The notes under the pieces were generated by a model that saw only the letters and a program-made list of their open reading frames with translations, was not told the origin of the DNA and did no database searches. 64,000 bases of DNA. Source: Pseudomonas hunanensis (GTDB lineage Bacteria > Pseudomonadota > Gammaproteobacteria > Pseudomonadales > Pseudomonadaceae). The DNA is taken from the NCBI RefSeq assembly GCF_013393325.1, contig NZ_QJRC01000095.1, positions 868,001 through 932,000 of the forward strand, read 5' to 3'. Made by a program: the position numbers and the translations under genes. Below, in pieces: positions 26,112-34,588 of the stretch (position 1 is the stretch's first letter; the number at the start of each line of letters is the position of its first letter).

Positions 26112-27965
26112 ATGCTTGGTATCTTTGAGCGCAGGCTCGACCCCTTCCCGCCCGACGAGGTGCCACCGCCGCCAATGGGGCTGGTGCGCTTCATGTGGGC
26201 CTGCACCCGCGGCGCCCGTGGCTACATCCTGGCGCTGGCACTGCTCAGTGCCGGGGTATCGATCTATGAAGCCTGGCTGTTCGCCTTCCTCGGCCAGGTG
26301 GTCGACCTGCTTTCGGCGTGGCAGGCCGGCGGCACCGTCGGCCCCGACGAAAGCCGCGTACTCTGGGGCATCGGCATCGTCCTGCTGGTTAGCGTCGGGC
26401 TGGTGGCGCTGCGCACCATGGTTCAACACCAGGTGCTGGCAATCAACTTGCCGCTGCGGCTGCGTTGGGACTTCCACCGCTTGATGCTGCGCCAGAGCTT
26501 GTCGTTCTTCTCTGACGAGTTTTCCGGCCGGGTCACCACCAAGGTGATGCAGACAGCACTGGCAGTGCGCGATGTGCTGTTCACACTCATCGAAATCCTC
26601 CCTGGGATTGGCGTGTACTTCATCGCGATCATTGCCCTGGCCGGCGGTTTCGCCCTGAAACTCATGTTGCCATTCATCGCCTGGGTCGTGCTGTTCGGTT
26701 TGGCGATGCTGTATTTCGTACCGCGCCTGGGCAAAGTCGGGCAGGAGCAGGCCAACGCCAGGTCGTCGATGACCGGGCGGGTGTCCGACGCCTATACCAA
26801 CATCACCACGGTGAAGCTGTTCTCCCACTCCAACCGCGAAGCGCACTTTGCCCGTGCGGCCATGGAAGATTTCAAGCAGACCGGCTTTCGTCAGATGCGC
26901 CTGGTCAGCCAGTTCGAAATCGTCAACCAGGCGCTGGTGGTGGGTTTGATCATGGGCGCCGGGGGCTATGCACTGTGGCTGTGGCACCAGGGCCAGGTCG
27001 GCACCGGGGCGGTGGCGGCAATTACCGCCATGGCCTTGCGTATCAACGGCATGTCGCACTGGATCATGTGGGAGATCACCTCGCTGTTCGAAAACATCGG
27101 CACCGTGCAGGACGGAATGGCCACCCTCACCCGCGGCCCCAAGGTGCAGGATGCGCCAGATGCTACCGAGCTGGTCACCACCGGTGGCGCGGTGAGCTTC
27201 GACAAGGTCAGTTTCAACTACAACGGCGAGCGCCAGGTGCTCAACGACCTCAGCCTTAACATTCGCCCAGGCGAAAAAGTCGGGCTGGTGGGTCGCTCCG
27301 GTGCGGGCAAGTCCACCTTGATCAACCTGTTGCTGCGCTTCTACGACGTGGACAAGGGGGAAATCCGCATCGACGGGCAGAACGTGGCCAAGGTCACGCA
27401 AGACAGCCTGCGCAATGCTATCGGCATGGTGACCCAGGACACCTCGCTGTTGCACCGAACGATTCGCGACAACATCGCCTATGGCCGCCCCGATGCAACC
27501 GAGGCGCAGATCCGCGCCGCTGCAGCCAACGCCCAAGCCGATGGATTCATCGGCCAGCTCAGCGACCGCCAGGGCAACAGCGGTTACGACACACTGGTGG
27601 GGGAGCGCGGCATCAAACTGTCAGGTGGCCAGCGCCAGCGCATCGCCATTGCCCGGGTCATGCTGAAGAACGCACCGATCCTGCTGCTGGACGAAGCCAC
27701 CAGCGCGCTGGACTCCGAAGTGGAAGTGGCCATTCAGGAGAGCCTGGATGAAATGATGCAAGGCAAGACCGTGATCGCCATTGCCCACCGTTTATCGACG
27801 ATCGCCGCCATGGACCGGCTGATCGTGATGGATGAAGGGCACATCATCGAGCAAGGCACCCACACCGAACTGCTGGCGAAGAATGGCACCTATGCGCGGT
27901 TGTGGCAGCACCAGAGCGGTGGCTTCCTGGGGGAAGACCAGGGTGTTGCAGAGGCTGTGGAGTAG
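26112..27965 (+). CDS. ABC exporter, fused permease/ATPase (MsbA/MdlB type)
   Basis: 617 residues. An N-terminal ABC exporter transmembrane domain of about six helices (about 35-330) is followed by a nucleotide-binding domain. The ATPase motifs are Walker A GRSGAGKSTL, signature LSGGQRQRIAIAR, Walker B ILLLDEATSALDSE and the switch IAHRLST. As a homodimeric half-transporter it would move lipids, drugs or peptides outward. The substrate cannot be told. The start has CGGAG 7 bases upstream. It is divergent from bcsE, ends at a terminator, and is probably a single-gene unit. Confidence 0.92.
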   Translation: MLGIFERRLDPFPPDEVPPPPMGLVRFMWACTRGARGYILALALLSAGVSIYEAWLFAFLGQVVDLLSAWQAGGTVGPDESRVLWGIGIVLLVSVGLVALRTMVQHQVLAINLPLRLRWDFHRLMLRQSLSFFSDEFSGRVTTKVMQTALAVRDVLFTLIEILPGIGVYFIAIIALAGGFALKLMLPFIAWVVLFGLAMLYFVPRLGKVGQEQANARSSMTGRVSDAYTNITTVKLFSHSNREAHFARAAMEDFKQTGFRQMRLVSQFEIVNQALVVGLIMGAGGYALWLWHQGQVGTGAVAAITAMALRINGMSHWIMWEITSLFENIGTVQDGMATLTRGPKVQDAPDATELVTTGGAVSFDKVSFNYNGERQVLNDLSLNIRPGEKVGLVGRSGAGKSTLINLLLRFYDVDKGEIRIDGQNVAKVTQDSLRNAIGMVTQDTSLLHRTIRDNIAYGRPDATEAQIRAAAANAQADGFIGQLSDRQGNSGYDTLVGERGIKLSGGQRQRIAIARVMLKNAPILLLDEATSALDSEVEVAIQESLDEMMQGKTVIAIAHRLSTIAAMDRLIVMDEGHIIEQGTHTELLAKNGTYARLWQHQSGGFLGEDQGVAEAVE

Positions 27966-27977
27966 GCCTGCTATTGG

Positions 27978-28000
27978 TTGGGGCCGCAGGGCGGCCCCAA
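27978..28000 (+). terminator. Terminator of the ABC exporter gene
   Basis: Perfect 10-bp hairpin TTGGGGCCGC-AGG-GCGGCCCCAA (27978-28000), 13 bases after the stop codon and followed by T-rich CTGTTGTTCT. It lies between convergent genes and may also limit read-through of the IclR gene. Confidence 0.8.
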
Positions 28001-28033
28001 CTGTTGTTCTGGCGATGCGGCAATGCCTTGGCA

Positions 28034-28861
28034 CTAACCAAACACATGAGAAGGCCGGCGCAACACCGGATCAAACGGGTTGATACGCTCGCCAATCGCC
28101 GCTGCCTCGCGCTTGAGCAATGCCACCACGGTCGGCATGCGGTTGGGCCCCAGGCGGTCGCTGATGGTCGCCACGCTCAGGGCCGCGACCGCATGGCCAT
28201 TACGGTCAAGGATCGGCACCGCCAAACCGGCCATGCCGTCGAGCACGCCGGTATTGCGCCCGGCATAGCCCAGGCTGCGCACGTTGTCGATCTCGGCACG
28301 CAGCAGCACTTCGTCGTAATGATGAAAGTCCTTCAAGCGCGGCAAGTTGTAGCGGATCACCTCGTCACGCTCCTCCTCGGGCAGGAAGGCCAGGATCGCC
28401 AGGCTGCCCTGCCCCACGCCCAAGGCCACGCGGCCACCGATATCACCGGTGAAGGTACGGATCGGGTACGGCCCTTCGCTGCGGTCCAGGCACACCGCGT
28501 CGAACCCTGAACGTGCCAGCAAAAACAGCGAATCACCCAATGAAGCCGAAAGCCTCAGCAGGCTCGGGCGTACCACATCGCGTAGGTTGCCAGCCTGCCC
28601 GGCCTTGGCCGCGAGGGCGAAGAAATCCAGGCTCAGGCGGTAGCGCTTGCTGGTCGCACACTGGTCCACCATGCCCTCTTCGATCAGGCTGCGCAGCAAA
28701 CGGTGGGTGGTGGGCTGCGCCAGGCCAACCCGCTGTGCTAGCTGGCTAACCTTCTCACCCTCGCCAGCGCAATCACCCAGCGCACGCAACACGGCGAACA
28801 AACGGGACACCGCAGTGACGCCGACTTCCTTGCCTTGTTCATTTCGTTTATCGGAATCCAT
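28034..28861 (-). CDS. IclR-family transcriptional regulator
   Basis: 275 residues. The N-terminal winged helix (about 15-80) contains KVSQLAQRVGLAQPTTHRLLRSLIEEGMV. The C-terminal IclR effector domain (about 95-265) has YAGRNTGVLDGMAGLAVPILDRNGHAVAALSVATISDRL. It is divergent from the ABC/flavoenzyme operon and most likely controls it in response to the imported compound. Two inverted repeats lie in the shared upstream region. The ATG at 28861 has only a weak ribosome site. Confidence 0.92.
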   Translation of the reverse strand: MDSDKRNEQGKEVGVTAVSRLFAVLRALGDCAGEGEKVSQLAQRVGLAQPTTHRLLRSLIEEGMVDQCATSKRYRLSLDFFALAAKAGQAGNLRDVVRPSLLRLSASLGDSLFLLARSGFDAVCLDRSEGPYPIRTFTGDIGGRVALGVGQGSLAILAFLPEEERDEVIRYNLPRLKDFHHYDEVLLRAEIDNVRSLGYAGRNTGVLDGMAGLAVPILDRNGHAVAALSVATISDRLGPNRMPTVVALLKREAAAIGERINPFDPVLRRPSHVFG

Positions 28862-28881
28862 TTTTCACTTAACCCTAAGAA

Positions 28882-28925
28882 ATTCCAATGAGTGGAATAA
28901 TTTCAAAATAGCTGTCACTCAGTGA
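28882..28925. promoter_or_regulatory. Inverted repeats in the IclR/ABC divergent region
   Basis: ATTCCA-N5-TGGAAT at 28882-28898 and TCACT-C-AGTGA at 28915-28925 are two nearby palindromes. They lie 20-65 bases upstream of the IclR start and in the region that should contain both promoters. They are good candidates for IclR-type operator sites. This is by position and symmetry only. Confidence 0.5.
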
Positions 28926-29011
28926 AATTACCCTTTGTCGCCATCCTAATCATTGCCCTACTCTCCGGTCCATAGGGCGATATCACAACATCGGCCGCCG
29001 CCACAGAAGCG

Positions 29012-29054
29012 AGCGCCAACGTCCGTAAAAGCTTTGCTTTTCGCCGCTGGCGCT
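29012..29054 (+). other. Leader hairpin before the ABC uptake operon
   Basis: Outer arms AGCGCCA (29012-29018) and TGGCGCT (29048-29054) enclose inner arms AAAAGC and GCTTTT (29027-29041) around a 3-base loop. The structure ends 56 bases before the first start codon. It could be a regulatory mRNA leader or part of an extragenic repeat. Confidence 0.4.
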
Positions 29055-29110
29055 CTGCCCACCCTGAAACTGCCGGTTGACCCCGGTTCCGTTTGCGATG
29101 GAGCACAGCC

Positions 29111-30130
29111 ATGACCTTTCTGTTGATCGACAAACTCTGCAAGCGCTATGGCGCCACGGAGGCAGTGGCCAGCTCGTCACTGTCCATCGAAAAAGGCGAG
29201 TTCGTCTCCCTGCTCGGCCCTTCCGGCTGTGGCAAGACCACCACCCTGCAGATGATCGCCGGCTTCGTCGAAGTCACCAGCGGGCGCATCGTGCTCGATG
29301 GCCGTGACATCACCCATGCCAAACCGGCCAGCCGCGGCCTGGGGGTGGTGTTTCAGAGCTACGCGCTGTTCCCGCACATGACCGTGCGCGACAACGTCGC
29401 CTTTGGCCTGCGCATGCGCAAGGTGGCCAATGCCGACATCGCCCGCCGCGTCGACCAGGCCCTGGCGCTGGTACGCCTGGACAAACATGCCGAACGCTAC
29501 CCACGGGAACTGTCCGGCGGCCAGCGTCAGCGTGTAGCCCTGGCCCGCGCGCTGGTGATCGAACCGCCGGTGCTGCTGCTGGACGAGCCGCTGTCCAACC
29601 TGGACGCGCACCTGCGTGAAGAAATGCAGTTCGAGATTTGTCGCATTCAGCACGAGGTAGGCATCACCACCTTGATGGTCACCCACGACCAGGCCGAAGC
29701 CTTGTCGATCAGTGATCGGGTGGTGGTGATGGAAGCCGGGCGTATCACCCAGGTCGATGACCCTTACCGGCTTTACGAACACCCAGGCACGCCGTTCATT
29801 TCCGACTTCGTCGGCAAGGCCAACCGCCTGCGAGGCGTAACCGGCCCCGGCGGGCAACCGCAGGCTGCGGCCCAAGGCCCGCTGACCCTCAGCCTGCGCC
29901 CGGAAAAGATCAACCTTGGCGCCGCCGGCAGCGGCAAGCTGGCGGGCCGCATCAGCTGCCGCTACTTCCTCGGCAGCCAGTGGCTGTACCGCGTCGACAC
30001 GGCCTTGGGCAACCTGGCCGTGGTTCGTGCCAACGATGGCAACGCACCGCTGGAGGAAGGCACGCACGTTGGCCTGGACTGGAACGATGCCCTGCTGCGG
30101 GTACTGAACGCGGCTGAGGTGGCGGCATGA
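29111..30130 (+). CDS. ABC transporter ATP-binding protein (PotA-like)
   Basis: 339 residues. Walker A is GPSGCGKT (36-43), Q loop FQSYALFP, signature LSGGQ (134-138), and Walker B LLLDEP (155-160) followed by LSNLDAHLR. A C-terminal TOBE-like part (about 240-339) is typical of the spermidine/putrescine and Fe3+ uptake class. It powers import through the two downstream permeases. The ATG at 29111 has GGAG about 8 bases upstream; an in-frame TTG at 29093 is less likely. First gene of an eight-gene operon. Confidence 0.92.
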   Translation: MTFLLIDKLCKRYGATEAVASSSLSIEKGEFVSLLGPSGCGKTTTLQMIAGFVEVTSGRIVLDGRDITHAKPASRGLGVVFQSYALFPHMTVRDNVAFGLRMRKVANADIARRVDQALALVRLDKHAERYPRELSGGQRQRVALARALVIEPPVLLLDEPLSNLDAHLREEMQFEICRIQHEVGITTLMVTHDQAEALSISDRVVVMEAGRITQVDDPYRLYEHPGTPFISDFVGKANRLRGVTGPGGQPQAAAQGPLTLSLRPEKINLGAAGSGKLAGRISCRYFLGSQWLYRVDTALGNLAVVRANDGNAPLEEGTHVGLDWNDALLRVLNAAEVAA

Positions 30131-30996
30131 GTACCGCAAAACTGCGCAGCAACGCCTGGGGCTACGGCCTGAGCAGCCCCGCCCTGCTGTTGTTCCTGGC
30201 GCTGCTGGTGATGCCGCTGGGGCTGACCGTGCTGCTGTCGTTCAACGCGTTCGACTACACCACGGGTATCCAGGCCGGCCAGTACACGCTCAGCCATTAC
30301 TTGAGCCTGGTGACCGACACCTATTACTACGAGATCTTCTTCCGCACCTTCTGGATCAGTGCCCTGGTCACCTTGCTGTGTGTGCTGATCGGTATCCCCG
30401 AGGCCATGGTACTCAGCCGCATGGGTGCGCCGTGGCGCTCGATCTTCCTGATCCTGGTGCTGACTCCGCTGCTGATTTCGGTGGTGGTGCGGGCATTCGG
30501 CTGGAGCCTGCTGCTGGGTGCCGATGGCCTGGTCAACCAAGGCATCACGGCCCTCGGCGGGCAGCCGGTGAAGCTGCTGTACACACCGTTTGCGGTGATC
30601 ATCGGCCTGGTCCACGTGATGCTGCCATTCATGATCATCCCGGTGTGGACCTCGCTGCAAAAGCTCGACCCGGCCGCCGAGCAGGCCGCGCTGTCGCTGG
30701 GCGCCAGCCAGTGGACGGTGTTCCGCCGCATCGTGCTGCCACAGATCATGCCCGGTGTGCTGTCGGGCACGCTGATCGTGTTCGGCCTGGCTGCCAGTTC
30801 GTTCGCCATCCCCGGCCTGCTGGGCGGGCGCCGACTGAAGATGGTCGCCACCATGATCTACGACCAGTACCTGGCCGAACTGAACTGGCCGATGGGGGCC
30901 ACCATCGCGGTCGCCCTGTTGCTGATCAACCTGCTGGTGATGCTCAGCTGGAACCGGCTGGTCGAACGCCGCTACAAACGCGCACTTGGAGTTTGA
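30127..30996 (+). CDS. ABC transporter permease (PotB-like)
   Basis: 289 residues and six membrane helices. The EAA loop reads EQAALSLGASQWTVFRRIVLPQIMPG and contacts the ATPase. The class is the polyamine/putrescine/opine-type inner-membrane permease. Its start codon overlaps the ATPase stop by 4 bases, and the second permease follows 4 bases after its stop. The N-terminus has a long first periplasmic loop (NAFDYTTGIQAGQYTLSHY) usual for PotB relatives. Confidence 0.92.
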   Translation: MSTAKLRSNAWGYGLSSPALLLFLALLVMPLGLTVLLSFNAFDYTTGIQAGQYTLSHYLSLVTDTYYYEIFFRTFWISALVTLLCVLIGIPEAMVLSRMGAPWRSIFLILVLTPLLISVVVRAFGWSLLLGADGLVNQGITALGGQPVKLLYTPFAVIIGLVHVMLPFMIIPVWTSLQKLDPAAEQAALSLGASQWTVFRRIVLPQIMPGVLSGTLIVFGLAASSFAIPGLLGGRRLKMVATMIYDQYLAELNWPMGATIAVALLLINLLVMLSWNRLVERRYKRALGV

Positions 30997-31000
30997 ACCG

Positions 31001-31795
31001 ATGACCCGTAACGGCCCGTTGGCCCTGTCTTTTCACGCCCTGGTGATGCTGTTCATGCTCGCCCCGCTGGTGGTGGTGTGCCTGGTGGCATTTACCCCGG
31101 AAAACACCCTGAGCCTGCCCACCGCTGGCTTCTCGCTGCGCTGGTTCAGCGCCGTGTTCGAGCGCGCCGACTTCCTTGACGCGTTCTACAACAGCCTGAA
31201 ACTCGCCGCCCTGGCGGCCTCGTTGGCCACCCTGATCGCCGTGCCGGCGGGCCTGGCGCTGACCCGCTACAGCTTCCCTGGCCAAGGTTTTGTCAACGGC
31301 CTGCTGCTGTCGCCGATCATCATCCCGCACCTGGTGCTGGGCGTAGCGCTGCTGCGGCTGTTCGCCCTACTGGGGGTCAATGGCAGCTTTGCCTGGCTGG
31401 TGTTCGCCCACGTGGTGGTGATCACGCCCTACGTGCTGCGCCTGGTACTGGCTGCGGCCATCGGCATCGACCGCAGCGCCGAGCAGGCCGCACAAAGCCT
31501 GGGCGCCGGCCGCATCACGCTGTTCTGCAAAGTGACACTGCCGATGATCCTGCCGGGCGTGGCCGGTGGCTGGCTGCTGGCGTTCATCAACAGTTTCGAC
31601 GAAGTGACCCTGTCGATCTTCGTCACCTCGCCCGCCACCCAAACGCTGCCTGTACGCATGTACGTATACGCCACCGAGTCGATCGACCCGATGATGGCCG
31701 CCGTTTCGGCCCTGGTGATCGCCGTCACCGCCCTGACCATGATCGCCCTGGACCGGGTATACGGCCTGGACCGCGTGCTGGTGGGCAAGCAATGA
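31001..31795 (+). CDS. ABC transporter permease (PotC-like)
   Basis: 264 residues, six helices, and the EAA loop EQAAQSLGAGRITLFCKVTLPMILPG. It is the partner of the preceding permease. The ATG at 31001 has GGAG about 9 bases upstream. A TTG 15 bases earlier in frame would overlap the previous gene and is rejected. TFIAFTPE-like first-loop sequence (VAFTPENTLSLPTAGFSLRWF) matches PotC-type proteins. Confidence 0.92.
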   Translation: MTRNGPLALSFHALVMLFMLAPLVVVCLVAFTPENTLSLPTAGFSLRWFSAVFERADFLDAFYNSLKLAALAASLATLIAVPAGLALTRYSFPGQGFVNGLLLSPIIIPHLVLGVALLRLFALLGVNGSFAWLVFAHVVVITPYVLRLVLAAAIGIDRSAEQAAQSLGAGRITLFCKVTLPMILPGVAGGWLLAFINSFDEVTLSIFVTSPATQTLPVRMYVYATESIDPMMAAVSALVIAVTALTMIALDRVYGLDRVLVGKQ

Positions 31796-31809
31796 CAAGG
31801 AATGCCCTT

Positions 31810-32100
31810 ATGCCCCTGTTCAAGCGCGTGGCCGAACACGACCGCGAGCCTGTGCCCTTCCTGCTCGACGGCCAGCCGGCCCAGGGCATGCACGGCGACA
31901 CCCTGCTGACGGCCATCCTGACCCATTCGGAGCACCTGCGCGGTAGTGACTTCAGCGCCGAGCCACGCGCCGGGTTCTGCCTGATGGGCGCCTGCCAGGA
32001 CTGCTGGGTACGCCTGCAGGACGGCCGCCGGGTGCGCGCCTGCTCGACGTTCCTTGAGCCAGGCCACTGCGTGAGCCGTGATCCGGGGCGCCGACCATGA
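31810..32100 (+). CDS. [2Fe-2S] small subunit of an HcnABC/opine-oxidase-like dehydrogenase
   Basis: 96 residues with a ferredoxin-like cysteine set C57, C62, C65 and C78 (FCLMGACQDCW ... RACST), as in HcnA and the gamma subunits of opine or D-hydroxyproline dehydrogenases. It would pass electrons between the two flavoprotein subunits and the respiratory chain. AAGGA lies 8 bases before the ATG at 31810. An earlier in-frame ATG at 31792 overlaps the permease stop and could be the true start, giving 102 residues. It overlaps the next gene by 4 bases. Confidence 0.85.
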   Translation: MPLFKRVAEHDREPVPFLLDGQPAQGMHGDTLLTAILTHSEHLRGSDFSAEPRAGFCLMGACQDCWVRLQDGRRVRACSTFLEPGHCVSRDPGRRP

Positions 32101-33455
32101 GTGCAATCGTCATCATCGGTGCCGGCCCTGCCGGTATCCGCGCCGCGCAAACCTTGGTGGCCCACGGCGTACACCCAGTGCTGCTGGACGAAGCCAGCCG
32201 TGGCGGTGGGCAGATCTATCGCCAGCAGCCGGCCAACTTTCTCCGCCCGGCCAAAGCCTTGTATGGCTTCGAGGCCGGTAAGGCGCAGGCCCTGCACAAC
32301 ACACTTGAGCAGTTGCACGGGCAGATCGACTACCGTCCGGAAACCCTGGTGTGGAACGCCGAGCAGCAGGTGCTGGACACCTTGCAGCAGGGCCAGTTGG
32401 CCGACCGGCTGGCCTTCGACCGAGTGATCGTCGCCACTGGCGCCACCGACCGCGTGTTGCCGATCCCCGGCTGGACCTTGCCCGGGGTGTACACCCTGGG
32501 CGCCGCACAGATTGCCCTGAAGTTCCAGGGCTGCGCCATCGGTGAGCGGGTGGTGCTGGCGGGCAGCGGGCCGCTGCTGTACCTGGTGGCCTACCAGTAC
32601 GCCAAGGCCGGCGCCACGGTCAGTGCCGTGCTCGATACATCGCCGTTCAGTGCCCAGGTACGCGCCCTGCCACGCCTGCTGCTGCAGCCAGGCACCTTCG
32701 CCAAGGGCCTGTACTACCGCGCCTGGCTGGCCGCCAAGGGCGTGCCGGTGCATCAGGGTGTGACGCTGCTGGGTATCGACGGCGAGCACCGTGCCAGCGG
32801 TGTGCGCTGGGCACGAAATGGCCAGCAGCACAGCCTGCCCTGCGACGCCGTGGCGTTCGCCCACGCCCTGCGCAGTGAAACCCAGTTGGCCGACCTGCTC
32901 GGCTGCCAGTTTGCCTGGAATACCCTCAACCGCGCCTGGCTACCGGTACGTGATGCCCAAGGCCGCGCCAGCAGCCCAGGCGTGTACCTGGCCGGCGACG
33001 GCGCCGGCATCCTCGGTGCCGACGGCGCGGAAATGACCGGGGAACTGGCCGCCCTGACACTGCTGGCCGACCTGGGCAAGCCTGGCAACCCGCAACGCCA
33101 GCAGCAGCTGGAAAAGCGCCTGGCCACCCTGCAACGCTTTCGCCAAGGCCTGGAACAAGCCTTCCCATTCCCGCAGCAGTGGGCCCGGCAAGCGCCGGAC
33201 CTGCTCACGGTTTGCCGCTGCGAGCAGATCAGCGCTGGCGAAATCCGCACCGCCGTGCGCGCCGGGCACTGGGAAATAAACCGGGTGAAGGCCATGTGCC
33301 GGGTCGGCATGGGCCGTTGCCAGGGCCGCGTGTGCGGCGCAGCCGCCGCCGAACTGATCGCCTGCGAAAGCGGTCGCCCCATTGACCAGGTCGGCCGCCT
33401 GCGCGGCCAGGCCCCGATCAAGCCCCTGCCCTTCGGCCTGGAGATCAAGCCATGA
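32097..33455 (+). CDS. FAD/NAD(P)-binding subunit, HcnB/opine-oxidase-A-like
   Basis: 452 residues. GAGPAG near residue 9 begins the FAD-binding Rossmann fold, and a second dinucleotide site VVLAGSGPLLYLVA lies near 150. The C-terminal BFD-like [2Fe-2S] region has C373, C375, C408 and C413. This is the architecture of HcnB, OoxA/NoxA and the alpha subunit of D-hydroxyproline dehydrogenase. Together with the two flanking subunits it would oxidise an amine or secondary amine at the membrane. The cluster differs from hcnABC by its transport genes. Confidence 0.88.
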   Translation: MSAIVIIGAGPAGIRAAQTLVAHGVHPVLLDEASRGGGQIYRQQPANFLRPAKALYGFEAGKAQALHNTLEQLHGQIDYRPETLVWNAEQQVLDTLQQGQLADRLAFDRVIVATGATDRVLPIPGWTLPGVYTLGAAQIALKFQGCAIGERVVLAGSGPLLYLVAYQYAKAGATVSAVLDTSPFSAQVRALPRLLLQPGTFAKGLYYRAWLAAKGVPVHQGVTLLGIDGEHRASGVRWARNGQQHSLPCDAVAFAHALRSETQLADLLGCQFAWNTLNRAWLPVRDAQGRASSPGVYLAGDGAGILGADGAEMTGELAALTLLADLGKPGNPQRQQQLEKRLATLQRFRQGLEQAFPFPQQWARQAPDLLTVCRCEQISAGEIRTAVRAGHWEINRVKAMCRVGMGRCQGRVCGAAAAELIACESGRPIDQVGRLRGQAPIKPLPFGLEIKP

Positions 33456-34588
33456 CGCTGATCGAAGTGGATGCCATCATCGTCGGCGGCGGCATCGTCG
33501 GCAGCAGCGCCGCCTTGACCCTGGCCCGCAGTGGCCAGCAGGTGGCGCTGCTGGAGCGCGACTTCTGTGGCTCGCATTCCAGCGGCGTGAACTACGGCGG
33601 TGTACGCCGCCAGGGCCGCTCGTTGGCGCAACTGCCGTTGTCGATGCGTGCCCACGCCATTTGGGGGCAACTGCGCGAGTGGATCGGCATCGATGGCGAA
33701 TACGCCCGCAGCGGCCACCTGAAGCTGGCACGCAGCGAAACCGACTTCGACGCCTTGAAAGCCTATGCCCGGCGGACCCAGGCCTTTGACCTACGCCTGC
33801 AATTGCTGGAGCGCCGCGAACTGCGCCAGCGCTTCCCCTGGGTGGGCGATATCGCCGTTGGCGCCTCGTACTGCCCCGAGGATGGCCACGCCAACCCTCG
33901 CCTGGTGTCACCCGCGTTCGCCCAGGCCGCCCGGCACAGCGGCGCCCAGGTACATGAGCAGTGCAAGGTGCTGGAAGTGGACCACGACGGCCAGCGCTTC
34001 ACTGTGCGCACCAGCTCAGGCCAGTGCTTCAAGGCGCCCTGGCTGCTGAACTGCGCTGGCGCCTGGTCGGCGCAGTTGGCCGAGCAATACGGCGAGCCGG
34101 TGCCGCTGAGCGCAGCCCACCCGGCCATGCTGGTCACCGAGCCGCTCCCCCTGTTCATGACCGCCAGCACCGGGGTCGAAGGCGGTGGCATCTACGCCCG
34201 TCAGGTGGCACGCGGCAACTGCGTGCTGGGCGGTGGCCGTGGCTTCGCCCTGACCGCGACCACCGCGCGCCCTGGGCAAGCCGCCGTACTCGATATCCTG
34301 CGCAACGCCACCGAGCTGTACCCGGCATTGGCCGGCGCCCAGGCCATTCGCACCTGGAGCGGTACCGAGGGCTACCTGCCCGATGACGAACCGGTGCTCG
34401 GCCCGAGCCTGCTGCAACCTGGCCTGCTGCATGGCTTCGGCTTTGCCGGCGCCGGCTTCCAGATTGGCCCGGCAGCTGGCGAGGCCCTGGCGCAATGCGT
34501 ACTCCATGGCGCGCCGGCAATCAGCCTGGCAGCCTTTTCCATCGACCGTTTTCAGCCCAACCACCACTACAAGGAAAACCTGTCATGA
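33452..34588 (+). CDS. FAD-dependent amine/amino-acid dehydrogenase subunit, HcnC/opine-oxidase-B-like
   Basis: 378 residues of the D-amino-acid-oxidase (DAO) superfamily. The FAD motif IIVGGGIVGSSAALTLARSG is at the N-terminus, and RTWSGTEGYLPDDEPVLGPS and LLHGFGFAGAGFQIGPAAGEALA lie at the C-terminus. It is the catalytic subunit type of HcnABC, opine oxidases and LhpE-like enzymes. The substrate is unknown, but the polyamine-type importer suggests an amine, opine or modified amino acid. The gene overlaps its neighbours by 4 bases on each side. Confidence 0.88.
   Translation: MTLIEVDAIIVGGGIVGSSAALTLARSGQQVALLERDFCGSHSSGVNYGGVRRQGRSLAQLPLSMRAHAIWGQLREWIGIDGEYARSGHLKLARSETDFDALKAYARRTQAFDLRLQLLERRELRQRFPWVGDIAVGASYCPEDGHANPRLVSPAFAQAARHSGAQVHEQCKVLEVDHDGQRFTVRTSSGQCFKAPWLLNCAGAWSAQLAEQYGEPVPLSAAHPAMLVTEPLPLFMTASTGVEGGGIYARQVARGNCVLGGGRGFALTATTARPGQAAVLDILRNATELYPALAGAQAIRTWSGTEGYLPDDEPVLGPSLLQPGLLHGFGFAGAGFQIGPAAGEALAQCVLHGAPAISLAAFSIDRFQPNHHYKENLS

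Noticed and set aside
25869..27536. Long minus-strand open frame of about 555 codons
   Set aside because: Antisense to the ABC exporter, whose motifs are unmistakable; composition is that of a shadow frame.
31810..34588. True hydrogen cyanide synthase hcnABC
   Set aside because: The subunits are related, but they are interleaved with an amine-type importer and a porin, and the family includes opine and hydroxyproline dehydrogenases.
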